Source of the DNA: Porticoccus sp.
Lineage (GTDB): Bacteria; Pseudomonadota; Gammaproteobacteria; Pseudomonadales; Porticoccaceae
Length of the DNA stretch: 37,447 nucleotides
Direction: 5' to 3'
Assembly: GCA_002733125.1 (NCBI GenBank)
Contig: NVUM01000002.1
Coordinates: 160,156-197,602, forward strand
Shown here: positions 1 through 12,087 of the stretch, piece after piece
Numbering within the stretch: position 1 is the first letter of the stretch
Layout of the letters: every line of letters starts with the position of its first letter
Notes under the pieces: generated by a model
Seen by the model: the letters and a program-made list of their open reading frames with translations, nothing else
What the model was told of the DNA's origin: nothing
Database searches by the model: none
Program-made: the position numbers and the translations under genes

Positions 1-506
1 GGAAATATGTCATAAAAGAAAATAACGAATGTATCGCTAACAGTGGCGCCAGCATCGCGCAAAGCCTGGCAGAATTTGATCTTGCTGCCGCCGTCCGTTG
101 TGAGATCCTCAACCAATAGAACTCTCGAACCTTCTTTTAAATCACCTTCGATCTGCGCATCGCGGCCAAACCCCTTGGGTTTTTTTCGAACGTACTGCAT
201 GGGTAGGGATAAACGCTCTGCAAGCCAGGCTGCAAAAGGAATCCCAGCTGTTTCGCCGCCAGCAATGCCGTCAATAGATTCAAAGCCTATATTGCGGAGA
301 ATCGTCGAGGCACCAAAATCCATCAATGTCGATCTCACTCGCGGAAATGAAATAATTTTTCTGCAATCAATATATACAGGGCTAATTTTTCCTGACGTTA
401 ACTGAAAGGGGTCATTTGGGCGAAAATTTATTGCACCAATTTCAATCAGCATTTTTGCAGATAACTGAGCAATCAATTTGGGGTCAGGAAAGCTATTGAA
501 CGACAT
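1..506 (-). CDS. pyrE: Orotate phosphoribosyltransferase, 3' end cut by window edge
   Basis: Joins orotate to PRPP to make orotidine 5'-phosphate in the fifth step of pyrimidine synthesis; cytosolic. About 168 residues are visible and the C-terminus lies off the window; family members are roughly 210-230 aa. Seen: the PRPP-binding loop [14 protein letters not shown] near residues 129-142, the [17 protein letters not shown] stretch near 105-121, and an early [12 protein letters not shown] segment. Two ATGs are adjacent (509 and 506). An AGGTG stretch sits 5 nt before the second one, so 506 is preferred. The wording of the PRPP loop and the KPKGFG segment reminds me of alphaproteobacterial-style PyrE more than the rph-linked enteric PyrE; that is an impression, not a computed result. 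No rph or other pyrimidine gene is next to it. Confidence 0.93.
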   Translation of the reverse strand, partial: MSFNSFPDPKLIAQLSAKMLIEIGAINFRPNDPFQLTSGKISPVYIDCRKIISFPRVRSTLMDFGASTILRNIGFESIDGIAGGETAGIPFAAWLAERLSLPMQYVRKKPKGFGRDAQIEGDLKEGSRVLLVEDLTTDGGSKIKFCQALRDAGATVSDTFVIFFYDIF

Positions 507-704
507 CATTGCACCTGTATAACGAATCGCGAGGAGAGAAGGGAAAAATACGGTTCTCAGTGGTTAGACTTGCCAAAAAACAAGCTGCGGAAATTTTGCC
601 AGAACATCAGCTGATATTCCATTCAATCAGGTGTATTGCGGGCAGGTTATTCCCAACAACAAATAAGAAAAGGGACCAAACGTCTACCCAGTTATTATAT
701 TTAA

Positions 705-720
705 CATAATATACATTATG
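705..720. promoter_or_regulatory. Perfect dyad CATAAT-N4-ATTATG, possible operator
   Basis: CATAAT (705-710) and ATTATG (715-720) are exact reverse complements with a 4-base ATAC spacer. The site is 75 bp upstream of the start codon of the 795-1388 gene, in an AT-rich promoter-like stretch. A small DNA-binding protein with an autoregulatory site would give this layout; that role is inference. Confidence 0.35.
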
Positions 721-725
721 CGCAT

Positions 726-735
726 ATCTATAGAT
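726..735. promoter_or_regulatory. 10-bp palindrome ATCTATAGAT
   Basis: A perfect 10-base palindrome lies 6 bp after the CATAAT-N4-ATTATG dyad and 60 bp before the next start codon. It may be a second half of the same regulatory region. Palindromes this short arise by chance in AT-rich DNA, so the call is weak. Confidence 0.22.
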
Positions 736-794
736 CGGGATTTTATAAACAATCGCCCTTATACGCGTGAATTAGACATAAGGAAAAATCAGAT

Positions 795-1388
795 ATGAAG
801 GCACAGAAAAAAATACCCTTTGAATATATTGATGAAAGCCGCCAATCAGCAGGTTTTTTTGTACGTGATGTCTGCACACAACTAGGCATAACCGAGCATA
901 GCTATTACCGATGGAAAGCGTCGGGATACGGGCCAAAGTGGGTTTACAAGGGTTTACAAATCCTGTCAGGCAAGCTAGATTTTTTTGGCTGGAAAGGCTG
1001 GTACATTTGCAACGGTGTACTATACAGAGACGACTTTAATCCGAAATATTATAATAAAACGCCCGGTGAACTCGCAGCAGATTGGTATATGTCAGCACAA
1101 CCGGCGATAAAATCACGATTAAAGCGAAACAAGGAAGATCCGATGCTGGTATACAAGGTAATAAGTGCGACAAAAGGCTTCAAGGAACTGGAAAAGGAAG
1201 TTTCATTGCTATTGAACAAGGGCTGGAAACCCGTAGGCGGCGTGGCGTTCAACAACGGATACGCCTACCAGGCGATGGTCGGAAAACCAGTAACAGACAA
1301 CAAGAACGTTGAAAAATCAGAATCGGACACAACCACCCTTCCCCGTGGCGCAGTCGATGCCATGAAAAAGATAGATTCACTCACATAA
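795..1388 (+). CDS. Phage-like HTH/DUF3653-like plus DUF1737-like protein
   Basis: Encodes 197 aa of unknown function. Seen: residues about 22-45 (VRDVCTQLGITEHSYYRW) read like a helix-turn-helix. Residues about 63-75 (FFGWKGWYICNGVLY) resemble the W-G-W...G-L core of the DUF3653 phage-protein family. Residues about 117-163 (LVYKVISATKGF, LLLNKGWKPVGGVAF, NGYAYQAM) match the pattern of the short DUF1737 domain. The tail is polar and low in complexity. The start follows AAGGAAAAATCAGAT, a usable but long-spaced ribosome site. The gene looks AT-richer than its neighbours and belongs to no recognisable operon. A DNA-binding accessory or former phage regulator is plausible. Family names are from memory of motif shape and need an HMM search. 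Confidence 0.72.
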   Translation: MKAQKKIPFEYIDESRQSAGFFVRDVCTQLGITEHSYYRWKASGYGPKWVYKGLQILSGKLDFFGWKGWYICNGVLYRDDFNPKYYNKTPGELAADWYMSAQPAIKSRLKRNKEDPMLVYKVISATKGFKELEKEVSLLLNKGWKPVGGVAFNNGYAYQAMVGKPVTDNKNVEKSESDTTTLPRGAVDAMKKIDSLT

Positions 1389-1463
1389 AGAACGCCGGGA
1401 TGGAAGATTAAGTGCCTAAGCGGCGCCTGCACGGGGCCAAGGGCCAACAGCTTTCTACAGTGG

Positions 1464-1487
1464 TTGTGGCAAGAATTGTGGCAAGAA
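1464..1487. repeat. Perfect 12-bp tandem duplication (TTGTGGCAAGAA x2)
   Basis: Two abutting identical copies, 1464-1475 and 1476-1487, lie in the 132-bp gap between two convergent genes. The gap has no other clear content. A replication-slippage duplication is the simplest reading. A recombination scar near the phage-like gene is possible, but no integrase or matching distant copy is seen in the window. Confidence 0.6.
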
Positions 1488-1520
1488 GGGTAAGTGAAAA
1501 GCGATTACACAGCGAATTAA

Positions 1521-1859
1521 TCACTTGCAGGCGGTGCCCATCATGGTTTTATCGTATGATTTACGGGTTTTGGCGTACTGATCACGCCAGAAGGTGCAGG
1601 TTCTTTGCCGCTGGGCGTTAGCTGCATTCAGCTTGGCTCTGGCTTTGTTTTGCTCTGTTTGACGTGCGCTATTTTTTCGCTGGGCCACTAGCGCCTGATA
1701 TTCGAAATCTTTCGCTACTGCTGTTACTTCGGCTTCCAGTTGTGCGGCCAAGCCCCGGGCGTCGTGTTCGAGCCAGAGCTTGAAGGTTATGCCGACCGTT
1801 AGCGATGACAGCGTTAGTGCGAGATAGATTGTTAAACCGAGCTTTCCATAACTGAACAT
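1521..1859 (-). CDS. Small membrane-anchored coiled-coil protein, unknown function
   Basis: Encodes 112 aa. Seen: one hydrophobic N-terminal helix (about residues 8-27, LGLTIYLALTLSSLTVGITF), then a long charged and alanine/glutamine-rich region (about 33-88) likely to form a coiled coil. The conserved-looking tail (about 88-112) has CTFWRDQYAKT and a final AC pair, giving two cysteines (C88 and C111). The start is well supported: AAAGGAGGGTGATCA directly precedes the ATG and almost fully matches the anti-Shine-Dalgarno sequence. A TATAAT (1923-1918) lies about 59 bp upstream. The anchor-plus-coil layout recalls spanin-like or envelope proteins, but there are no lysis genes nearby, so the function is left open. 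It converges with the DUF1737-like gene. Confidence 0.75.
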   Translation of the reverse strand: MFSYGKLGLTIYLALTLSSLTVGITFKLWLEHDARGLAAQLEAEVTAVAKDFEYQALVAQRKNSARQTEQNKARAKLNAANAQRQRTCTFWRDQYAKTRKSYDKTMMGTACK

Positions 1860-2125
1860 TGATCACCCTCCTTTGGCAAGCATCAGATAATAAATGAAGT
1901 TTTGGGGCCTAGAAACAATTATAAAGATAGCTTGCGCAGCCAATGGTTGTATCTGCCAACGTCTTTTGTCCTTTCACCACCAGACGACAGCAGAAGGGAT
2001 TAGGGCTCGATTTATCCGTGCTGTGCCTCGATAGTCGAGACACCCCTATCCCTCTGAAAAAATGATCCTGTTGAATAAAACGGTAATTTAAAAGTGTTTT
2101 AAACAGCTACAGAACATTTCTCTTT
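1860..2125. other. Intergenic region downstream of gor, with two weak hairpins
   Basis: This 266-base gap lies between the gor stop and the small membrane protein start, both on the minus strand. It contains an AT-only dyad TTTAAAA-GTG-TTTTAAA (2087-2103) just past the gor stop, and an imperfect hairpin (2023-2043) with a CTCGA/TCGAG core and a GTG/CAC base. Neither has a following T-run on the gor strand that would make a textbook terminator. No further gene is seen. Confidence 0.4.
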
Positions 2126-3481
2126 CTAGGTCGTATCACGCATGGTCACAAATTCTTCAGCTGCAGTTGGATGAATACCTATCGTGGCATCAAAATCCGC
2201 TTTGGTAGCACCCATTTTTACAGCAATCGCGATTCCCTGGATGATTTCACCGGCACCCTCACCCACCATGTGGCAACCAACAACCCTGTCGTTGTCATTG
2301 ACAACTATCAGCTTCATAAAGACTTTCCCTTCTCCGCCGCCCAGTGTCTCTCTCATCGCTCTGAATCTACTACGATAAATGCGAATGTTATCGCCGTATT
2401 GCCCTCTGGCCTGCTCTTCAGTCATTCCGACAGATGCCGTATTGGGTTGACTGAATACGGCTGTGGGGATGTTTGTATAATCAATCGTCGTGGGGACACC
2501 GGTGACAAGGGTTTTGGTCAGTGCCATACCCTCGTTAATGGCGACGGGCGTTAATTCAACTCGACCAATGACATCACCAATGGCATAGATTGACGGTTCT
2601 GCGGTTTGGAAATAATCATCTACAACGATCGCACCATTTGAGCGGGTTTCAATGGTTGTATTCTCAAGGCCAAGTCCGTCAATGTTTGGGTGGCGACCTG
2701 TCGCATACATCACAAGGCCCGCTTCAATGCTGTCGCCATTATTGAGGGCTGCCCTGAAAAGACCACTATCCATTTTCTCTATAGTCTCGATATCAGTTGA
2801 GAAATGAATGTTAACCCCTTGTTTTTCTATCTCTTCTTTTAGAACTTCACGCACGTCTTGATCGAAACCACGAAGAAACAGGCCGCCGCGATACAACAAG
2901 TGGGTCTCAACGCCGAGCCCATTGAATATCCCGGCAAATTCGATGGCGATATAGCCGCCACCAACGATCACTATACGGTCCGGGAGGCTATCCAGATAAA
3001 AAGCTTCGTTAGATGTAATGGCGTATTCTTTACCGGGAAAGTCCGGCACAAAGGGCGTACCCCCCGTGGCAATCAATATTTTTTTGCATCGGTAAATCTG
3101 GTCATTTACTTCAACAGTATCTGGACCGAGGATTTTGGCCCAACCCTCAACCAGTTCCACACCGGCCTTATCAAGTAAGTTACCGTAGATATCATTAAGC
3201 CGCTGGATTTCACGATTTTTATTATCCCGAAGGGTGGGCCAGTCAAAACTTGACTCACCCACATGCCAACCGAAACCCTTGGCAGTGCGAAATTCCTCGC
3301 GGAACGAAGATGCATACACGAAAAGTTTTTTGGGAACACAGCCGACATTGACACAGGTTCCACCAAGATACTGGGATTCGGCTATCACGACTCGCAGCCC
3401 TTGCTGCGCACACATACGTGCTGTTCTTACTCCGCCAGAACCAGCACCAATCACAAACAGGTCAACATCATGGTCAGCCAT
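2126..3481 (-). CDS. gor: Glutathione-disulfide reductase
   Basis: NADPH-dependent flavoenzyme that reduces glutathione disulfide in the cytosol. The protein is 451 aa, the usual family length. Seen: the FAD-binding [10 protein letters not shown] near residues 12-21, the redox pair in [13 protein letters not shown] (C43 and C48), an NADPH-binding [13 protein letters not shown] near 172-184, the second FAD motif YAIGDV, and the C-terminal GIHPTAAEE bringing His437 and Glu442 to the partner active site. The start is supported by AAGGAG 7 nt before the ATG. It begins 21 bp after cysG and looks like the last gene of the long minus-strand run. The GIHPTAAEE ending and the GSGGVRTAR turn favour Gor over lipoamide or mercuric reductase. 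Confidence 0.97.
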   Translation of the reverse strand: MADHDVDLFVIGAGSGGVRTARMCAQQGLRVVIAESQYLGGTCVNVGCVPKKLFVYASSFREEFRTAKGFGWHVGESSFDWPTLRDNKNREIQRLNDIYGNLLDKAGVELVEGWAKILGPDTVEVNDQIYRCKKILIATGGTPFVPDFPGKEYAITSNEAFYLDSLPDRIVIVGGGYIAIEFAGIFNGLGVETHLLYRGGLFLRGFDQDVREVLKEEIEKQGVNIHFSTDIETIEKMDSGLFRAALNNGDSIEAGLVMYATGRHPNIDGLGLENTTIETRSNGAIVVDDYFQTAEPSIYAIGDVIGRVELTPVAINEGMALTKTLVTGVPTTIDYTNIPTAVFSQPNTASVGMTEEQARGQYGDNIRIYRSRFRAMRETLGGGEGKVFMKLIVVNDNDRVVGCHMVGEGAGEIIQGIAIAVKMGATKADFDATIGIHPTAAEEFVTMRDTT

Positions 3482-3502
3482 GATTTCTCCTTAATTTCAG
3501 GT

Positions 3503-4882
3503 TTATTGCTTAAACCAGGACAACTTCTCGTGAAGTTTGACCACATCACCCACAATGATCAAGGTGGGGGCTTTGGCATTGGCTTCACGAACTTTATCTG
3601 GCAAAGTTCTTAAGTCGCCAATAAACACCCGCTGATTGACAGTTGTACCCTTCTCTATCAACGCTGCCGGTGTCTCCGGTGCTTTTCCGCGTCGAATCAA
3701 CTCGCGGCAAATACTCTCCAGTCCACTGAGCCCCATATAAAACACCAGGGTCTGATTGGGTGAAACAAGATCCTGCCAGTTCAAATCTAGTGAATTGTCT
3801 TTCAGATGGCCTGTTATAAAACGGACCGACTGTGCATAGTCCCGGTGAGTCAGGGGGATGCCCGCATAGCTGGCACAGCCTGAAGCGGCCGTTATACCCG
3901 GTACAACCTGAAAAGGAATTCCACGTTCCGCAAGGTGTGAAATTTCTTCACCACCACGGCCAAAAATAAAAGGGTCGCCTCCCTTTAGACGTAAAACGCG
4001 CTTGCCCTGCAGGGCATATTCAGCAAGCTTCTCATTGATATTATCCTGGGTGACAGGATGGTCGCCGGCGGTTTTTCCCACATAAATCAACTCAGCATCA
4101 CGACGCACCAATGCCAACACTTCCTTTGAAACCAACCGGTCATAAAGGACGATATCCGCCTTCTGCATCAAGCGCAGCGCGCGGAAGGTCAGGAGATCGG
4201 GGTCACCCGGTCCACCGCCTACCAGATAAACCTCTCCGAGTTTTTTTGAAGCGGGGTTAGCTAATTTCTGCTGAATGCGGCTTTCCGCTTCATCCAGTTT
4301 TTCTGCGTAAACCAATTCCGCAATATCGCCCTCAAAAACTTCTTCCCAGAAAGCTTTACGGGAAAGTCCGTCATTGATCTTGCGCTTAACATGATCACGA
4401 TATTTCCCGGCCATTGCTGCAAGCTTGCCATAACCGGCAGGGATTGATGATTCCAGCCGGGTACGAAGCATTCTCGCTAATACCGGCGCGGTACCGGCAC
4501 TACTGATGGCTATCTGCACTGGGGATCGATCAACGATAGAGGGAAAAATGACGCTGCACAGTTCAGGGCTATCTACCACGTTGACAGGAATATTCCTGGT
4601 CTGGGCGAGCTTTGAGACACGCCGGTTAACCGCTGTGTCATTCGTGGCCGCAACCACCAGGACCGCTCCGTCGAGGTCAGCATCATCAAACTCACGGTTT
4701 ACAAGTGTCAGGCCAGATTCATGAGCCAGTTTTTGAATGGATGAATTAATCTCTGGAGCAATTACCTCAATAGCGGCACCAACAGCAATTAGCTGGCGGA
4801 GTTTTCGCAGGGCTATTTCACCGCCGCCAACCATGACGCAGCGTCTATCGCGAAGGTTATGAAATAAGGGTAACAGATCCAT
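3503..4882 (-). CDS. cysG: Siroheme synthase (trifunctional)
   Basis: Makes siroheme from uroporphyrinogen III for sulfite and nitrite reductases. At 459 aa it is close to E. coli CysG (457). The N-terminal dehydrogenase/ferrochelatase part has [10 protein letters not shown] (19-28), Asp104 in VVDSPELC and Ser128 in ISSAGTAP. The C-terminal SAM methyltransferase part has [15 protein letters not shown] from about 218, then [13 protein letters not shown] and [11 protein letters not shown] longer open frame reaches 5086, but its extra residues overlap serS out of frame and look unrelated. The start at 4882 gives the family N-terminus MDLLPLF. It sits 29 bp after serS and 21 bp before gor. With cysH and cysB further along it serves sulfate assimilation. 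Confidence 0.97.
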   Translation of the reverse strand: MDLLPLFHNLRDRRCVMVGGGEIALRKLRQLIAVGAAIEVIAPEINSSIQKLAHESGLTLVNREFDDADLDGAVLVVAATNDTAVNRRVSKLAQTRNIPVNVVDSPELCSVIFPSIVDRSPVQIAISSAGTAPVLARMLRTRLESSIPAGYGKLAAMAGKYRDHVKRKINDGLSRKAFWEEVFEGDIAELVYAEKLDEAESRIQQKLANPASKKLGEVYLVGGGPGDPDLLTFRALRLMQKADIVLYDRLVSKEVLALVRRDAELIYVGKTAGDHPVTQDNINEKLAEYALQGKRVLRLKGGDPFIFGRGGEEISHLAERGIPFQVVPGITAASGCASYAGIPLTHRDYAQSVRFITGHLKDNSLDLNWQDLVSPNQTLVFYMGLSGLESICRELIRRGKAPETPAALIEKGTTVNQRVFIGDLRTLPDKVREANAKAPTLIIVGDVVKLHEKLSWFKQ

Positions 4883-4911
4883 CGTTAAACTCTGACTCAA
4901 TAGGCACTTTC

Positions 4912-6583
<1,672 letters not shown>

Positions 6584-6584
<1 letters not shown>

Positions 6585-7918
6585 TAATCATTCCCCTGAT
6601 AACGTTTGACCGTGCTCGCTTCATCCAGATTACGGAGATGGCGTAGTTTTTCGGCGATCTGTTTCTCTAATCCCCGATCTGAGGGGAAGTAGTACTGCTT
6701 GTTTTTGAGTGCCTCGGGAAAATAATTTTCTCCGGGTGAGTAGGCCCCCGGCTCATTGTGTGAATAACGATATTCTGCGCCATAATCAAGGGATTTCATC
6801 AGCGCAGTGGGTGCATTTCGCAAATGCAGGGGAACATCATGGCTTGGCATACTGTGCACATCAGCTTTGGCCTGATTAAAGGCCTGATAAACGGCATTAC
6901 TCTTGGGCGCTGCCGCGAGATAGAGAACAGCCTGGGCAATAGTCAACTCACCCTCCGGACTACCCAAACGCTCCTGGGTTTGCCAGGCATCGAGAGCAAC
7001 ACTCAAAGCTCGCGGATCGGCATTGCCAATATCCTCACTGGCCATTCTTACCACACGGCGGGCGATGTAAAGAGGATCACAGCCGCCATCCAGCATGCGC
7101 GTATACCAATAGAGCGCAGCATCCGGTGAAGAGCCTCTCACCGCCTTGTGGAGTGCGGAAATCTGGTCGTAAAAGTATTCCCCGCCCTTGTCATAGCGAC
7201 GGGTATCACCCAGCAGTACTTCTTCCGCCACATCCCGGGTGATCTGTCCGTTGTTCGCGAGATCACTGGCGATTTCCAGAAGGTTGAGGGCTTTTCTGGC
7301 ATCGCCATCAGCGGCAGCCACTAATAACTGTACCGCATCCTCTGCCATATCGAGCTTTCGTGTACCCAGGCCTCTTTCAGTATCACTCAGGGCCTGCTGA
7401 ATGATACGTGTCAGCTGCGCAGTATCGAGACTGCGCAAAACGTATACCCGGCAACGCGAAAGCAATGCATTGTTCAGCTCAAAAGACGGGTTTTCTGTGG
7501 TCGCACCGATCAACACGATAGTGCCATCTTCCACATAGGGTAAAAATGCATCCTGTTGCGATTTATTGAAACGGTGTACTTCGTCAACGAAAAGGATTGT
7601 TCGGCGCGACTGCTGATCGCGAATCGCTTGGGCCTGGGCAATCGCAGCCCTGATCTCTTTTACTCCGACCAAAACAGCAGAGACCGCTTCCAGATGGGCA
7701 TCCACAGAGTTGGCCACCAGACGAGCCAGGGTGGTTTTACCCACCCCTGGCGGGCCCCAAAAGACCATTGAATGTAGTTGACCAGACTGGATTGCCTCAC
7801 GGAGAGACCGCCCTTCACCAATCAAATGCGCTTGCCCGGCAAATTCGTCCAGCGAACGCGGACGCATTCGGGCTGCCAGCGGCTGGGCGATATTCTGAGC
7901 GAACAGATCACTATTCAT
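6584..7918 (-). CDS. rarA: Replication-associated recombination protein A (AAA+ ATPase)
   Basis: RarA/MgsA is a clamp-loader-like AAA+ ATPase acting at stalled forks and single-strand/double-strand junctions. At 444 aa it is close to E. coli RarA (447). Seen: [15 protein letters not shown] near the N-terminus, Walker [14 protein letters not shown] (about 55-67), Walker [12 protein letters not shown], sensor 1 [10 protein letters not shown], an arginine finger in LLSRCRVY, and the C-terminal tetramerisation region with NYFPEAL. The ATG at 7918 gives [13 protein letters not shown] at 7933 is in frame but less likely. The ATG start overlaps the end of lolA by 8 bp and the stop overlaps the crcB start, so the three genes look tightly coupled. 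Confidence 0.97.
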
Positions 7919-8558
7919 CGCGGAGAATATCAACCCCCTCCGGTGGGATGAACGTGAACAGCTCGGGGGATAGCGGACAATTCAATTTGGCATTTGAAAA
8001 CTCTATTTCAGTGCGTTGACCCAGACCATCCCAGAGTTTCATGCCAGTGGGTTTCTTGCCAGCAAAGCTGAGTGTCAGCTTTTCATAAAGATTGTCATCA
8101 GTCAGTGGAATCAAGGTGAAAACTGTCAGCTGACCATGCTCCACAGACACCTGATAAGCCTGTTCAAGCGCAGCCAGATCACCAACAAAAAGGACGGCTG
8201 GCGTTCTGCTGAGATCATCGCTAAAGGGTCGAACAGTTACCTGCTCAAGATCGGGATCAAACAGCCAGAGCGTTGTGCCATCAGAAACAATCAATTGCTC
8301 CATGGGTGGGGATGCTTCCCATCTCACCTGGCCTGGCCTGGCAGCCTGAAGGTGGCCAGAGGTTTGCTGCAGGAGATCACCTTCAGTGGCATAAACGGTC
8401 TGAACAAACGCTGTATCCAGCGTATTCAGATCAATCAGTTGTGCGCGCAGTTTTTGGGCGGCATCTGCCGCACCTTCAGCAAAAAGCAACGTGCTGATCG
8501 ACGCCATGAAAAGCAGAAGAAGCGACTGCCAAACTCTATTCAACTGTGCCTGCCTCAC
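7911..8558 (-). CDS. lolA: Outer-membrane lipoprotein carrier protein (periplasmic chaperone)
   Basis: LolA takes lipoproteins from the LolCDE complex across the periplasm to LolB. At 215 aa it starts with a signal peptide of about 27 residues (hydrophobic QSLLLLFMASISTLLFA, then small residues). Seen in the mature part: LRAQLIDLNTLDTAFVQ, SGHLQAARPGQVRWE and IVSDGTTLWLFDPDLEQVTVRP, the typical LolA beta-barrel stretches. The gene follows ftsK by 12 bp and overlaps rarA by 8 bp, the conserved ftsK-lolA-rarA order. Confidence 0.96.
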   Translation of the reverse strand: MRQAQLNRVWQSLLLLFMASISTLLFAEGAADAAQKLRAQLIDLNTLDTAFVQTVYATEGDLLQQTSGHLQAARPGQVRWEASPPMEQLIVSDGTTLWLFDPDLEQVTVRPFSDDLSRTPAVLFVGDLAALEQAYQVSVEHGQLTVFTLIPLTDDNLYEKLTLSFAGKKPTGMKLWDGLGQRTEIEFSNAKLNCPLSPELFTFIPPEGVDILRDE

Positions 8559-8570
8559 TAATGATGCCCA

Positions 8571-10946
8571 CTAGTCTCTTCCCGCCCCGGGTGCCAGAAC
8601 CTCACGATTACCGTTGGTCCCCATTTCACTCACCACACCCGAAACCTCCATTTGCTCTATCAGTCGTGCAGCGCGATTATAGCCGATGCGCAATTTTCTC
8701 TGCACAGATGAAATGGACGCCTTGCGTGTTTTCAGAACGATGGCTACCGCCTCGTCATACAGTGGATCTGACTCGCCGTCACTATCTGCATCGCCACCCT
8801 CTGAAGAAAATCCGGGAACCATAATTGAGCTGGTCGCCCCTTCGTCAGTGATCTCATCAAGATACTGGGGCTCCCCCCTGCGCTTCCAGTCGGCAACCAC
8901 TTTGTGAACTTCATGGTCATCCACAAAAGCACCATGCACTCGAATTGGCACACTGGTGCCTGGAGGTAGATATAACATATCCCCATGCCCGAGCAGCTGT
9001 TCTGCACCACCCTGGTCGAGGATAGTCCTTGAATCAATTTTGGAAGAGACCTGGAATGCTATACGAGTCGGTATATTAGCCTTGATCAACCCTGTTATCA
9101 CATCGACTGATGGACGTTGCGTGGCAAGAATCAAGTGAATCCCTGCTGCCCTCGCCTTCTGCGCAATACGGGCGATCAACTGTTCTACTTTCTTGCCGAC
9201 AATCATCATCATGTCGGCAAATTCGTCAATGACCACCACGATATAGGGCAGTTTCTCGAGATCCGGCGGTGTCTGACCGCCCTCTTCCGAAAACAAACTG
9301 GCATTTTCATCGGGGCGCCACAATGGGTCAGGAATGGGTTTTCCTGCTGCAGCGGCGTCAGCGACCTTTCGGTTAAACCCGGCCAGGTTCCGCACACCCA
9401 TGGCAGACATCAATTTATAGCGGCGTTCCATTTCTCCAACGCACCAGCGCAGGCCACTGGCAGCATCCTTCATGTCGGTGATCACCGGCGTCAGCAAATG
9501 GGGGATCCCCTCGTATACCGATAGCTCCAGCATTTTGGGATCCACCAGAATCAACCGCACATCTTCCGGACCAGCCTTGTAGAGGAGACTCAACAGCATC
9601 ACATTAATGCCAACCGACTTACCTGAACCCGTGGTACCCGCCACCAGCAAATGAGGCATTTTCCCCAGATCGGCGACGACGGGAAAACCTGAAATATCAT
9701 TTCCCAAAGCCAGTGTCAGCGGAGATTTGGCGTGCTCGTAGGTCTCCGAGGACAACACTTCTGCAAGACGGACAATTTCGCGGTGCTCGTTGGGTATCTC
9801 AATACCGACTACCGATTTGCCGGGAATCACCTCCACAACCCTGACGCTGACAACCGCCAGAGAACGGGCTAAATCTCTTGCCAAATTGCTGATTCTACTG
9901 GCTTTTACACCGGCTGCAGGCTGCAGCTCAAAACGGGTGACTACCGGCCCCGGCAAGACCTCAACCACTTCGGCACTGATACCAAAGTCCTGGAGTTTTA
10001 CCTCCAGTTGTCGAGACATCGCTTCAAGGGATTCTCTCGAGTAGCCCTTATCGCCACTTTTATCTACTTTATCCAACAGATTGATAGGGGGTAAGCTGCC
10101 GCTGACTGGCTCATCAAAAAGCGGACTTTGCCGCTCTTTTTGCACGCGGACACTAACGGACTCCTGCTTTATCGGTGTCTGAATAGTGGGCGGAATACGC
10201 GTTGCCTCTTTCTCCGCCCTTTTGGCTTTTACCTCGCGCCGATGAGATTGAGCGACTTCAGCATGCCGGGCTTCTTCCCGGCGAGCCCTGTAATCGGCAA
10301 TGCTGTGACGCACCAACTCAAGTCCTCGCAGGGTGAGCCGCCCCGCACCATCTATTAATGCCATCCATGACAAATCCGTAAATACCGTAAGACCGAATAG
10401 AAAAATCGCCAGAAGGATTAATGTGCTGCCAACAAAACTGAAGGCTGTAGACGCCGCCGCAGAAACGGATGCGCCCAATATGCCGCCGACCCCAAAGGGT
10501 AGCGAAGTTGGCACACTGCCATAGTGCAAGGCAACGAGCGAGGTGGCACAGGACATCACGAGGATCAGCCCCAGAATACGCAATGCAAAGACGACGCCGT
10601 CAAAACCGCCCCGCTGCTGACGATAGGCACGGAATACACCCCATGCCCGCACGGCCAGCAAAATCGGAAAAAGATAGGAAATATAGCCAAACAGGGAAAA
10701 AAATACATCCGACAGCCAGGCTCCCATTGGCCCTGCAGCATTTTCGACCCGGTTCTCAACACCGGTATGCGACCAACCAGGATCGCTCGGTGTATAACTG
10801 ATAAACGCCAGCAATAGATACGCACAGACAGCCAGCCAACCAATCAGCGCACCCTCTCTGAGAATAAGTTGTCCCCTGGAGGGCGATTGCTCACCATTAT
10901 CATCACGGGTTTTTGATTGCTGCTTCTCTCTACTCAACTGGGCCAT
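8571..10946 (-). CDS. ftsK: DNA translocase FtsK
   Basis: Septum-anchored motor that pumps DNA towards dif and activates XerCD during division. At 791 aa it is much shorter than E. coli FtsK (1329) but normal for Pseudomonas-like relatives with a short linker. Seen: four to five N-terminal membrane helices (within about 30-205), a charged linker (about 215-300), a RecA-like motor with Walker [10 protein letters not shown] near residue 437, Walker [13 protein letters not shown] near 575, and [17 protein letters not shown]-terminal winged-helix gamma domain follows (about 725-790, [22 protein letters not shown]). It is the first gene of the minus-strand run. A TACAAT (10976-10971) is a possible -10 box. 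Confidence 0.97.
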   Translation of the reverse strand: MAQLSREKQQSKTRDDNGEQSPSRGQLILREGALIGWLAVCAYLLLAFISYTPSDPGWSHTGVENRVENAAGPMGAWLSDVFFSLFGYISYLFPILLAVRAWGVFRAYRQQRGGFDGVVFALRILGLILVMSCATSLVALHYGSVPTSLPFGVGGILGASVSAAASTAFSFVGSTLILLAIFLFGLTVFTDLSWMALIDGAGRLTLRGLELVRHSIADYRARREEARHAEVAQSHRREVKAKRAEKEATRIPPTIQTPIKQESVSVRVQKERQSPLFDEPVSGSLPPINLLDKVDKSGDKGYSRESLEAMSRQLEVKLQDFGISAEVVEVLPGPVVTRFELQPAAGVKASRISNLARDLARSLAVVSVRVVEVIPGKSVVGIEIPNEHREIVRLAEVLSSETYEHAKSPLTLALGNDISGFPVVADLGKMPHLLVAGTTGSGKSVGINVMLLSLLYKAGPEDVRLILVDPKMLELSVYEGIPHLLTPVITDMKDAASGLRWCVGEMERRYKLMSAMGVRNLAGFNRKVADAAAAGKPIPDPLWRPDENASLFSEEGGQTPPDLEKLPYIVVVIDEFADMMMIVGKKVEQLIARIAQKARAAGIHLILATQRPSVDVITGLIKANIPTRIAFQVSSKIDSRTILDQGGAEQLLGHGDMLYLPPGTSVPIRVHGAFVDDHEVHKVVADWKRRGEPQYLDEITDEGATSSIMVPGFSSEGGDADSDGESDPLYDEAVAIVLKTRKASISSVQRKLRIGYNRAARLIEQMEVSGVVSEMGTNGNREVLAPGAGRD

Positions 10947-11017
10947 CCAGGTTTTTCATTGCTGTTCGCTATTGTAATGGCAGTAAGTTGAAATACCAGC
11001 AGTGCCAGGCCGCATAA

Positions 11018-12085
<1,068 letters not shown>

Positions 12086-12087
12086 TA

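Larger units (their letters stand above)
510..794. other. Intergenic region between divergent pyrE and the HTH/DUF1737-like gene
   Basis: This 285-base stretch separates two divergent genes and becomes strongly AT-rich after about 640. It holds two dyads described separately (705-720 and 726-735). A 66-codon TTG-initiated frame runs through 509-709, but nothing supports it as a gene. A TTATAC hexamer on the minus strand about 14 nt before the pyrE start could be a -10 box giving a very short leader. I see no convincing -35. Confidence 0.5.

Noticed and set aside
509-709. 66-codon frame in the pyrE-HTH gap
   Set aside because: TTG start, no ribosome site, no motif, and it overlaps the likely pyrE promoter.
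1389-1520. Phage attachment site or integrase remnant
   Set aside because: Only a local 12-bp tandem duplication is present; no integrase, tRNA end or second copy is seen in the window.
2023-2043. Imperfect hairpin considered as gor terminator
   Set aside because: It has a mismatch and no T-run on the gor strand, and it is about 80 bp past the stop codon.
8016-8561. 181-codon open frame antisense to lolA
   Set aside because: It covers a secure LolA gene; its composition is a reverse-strand artefact.
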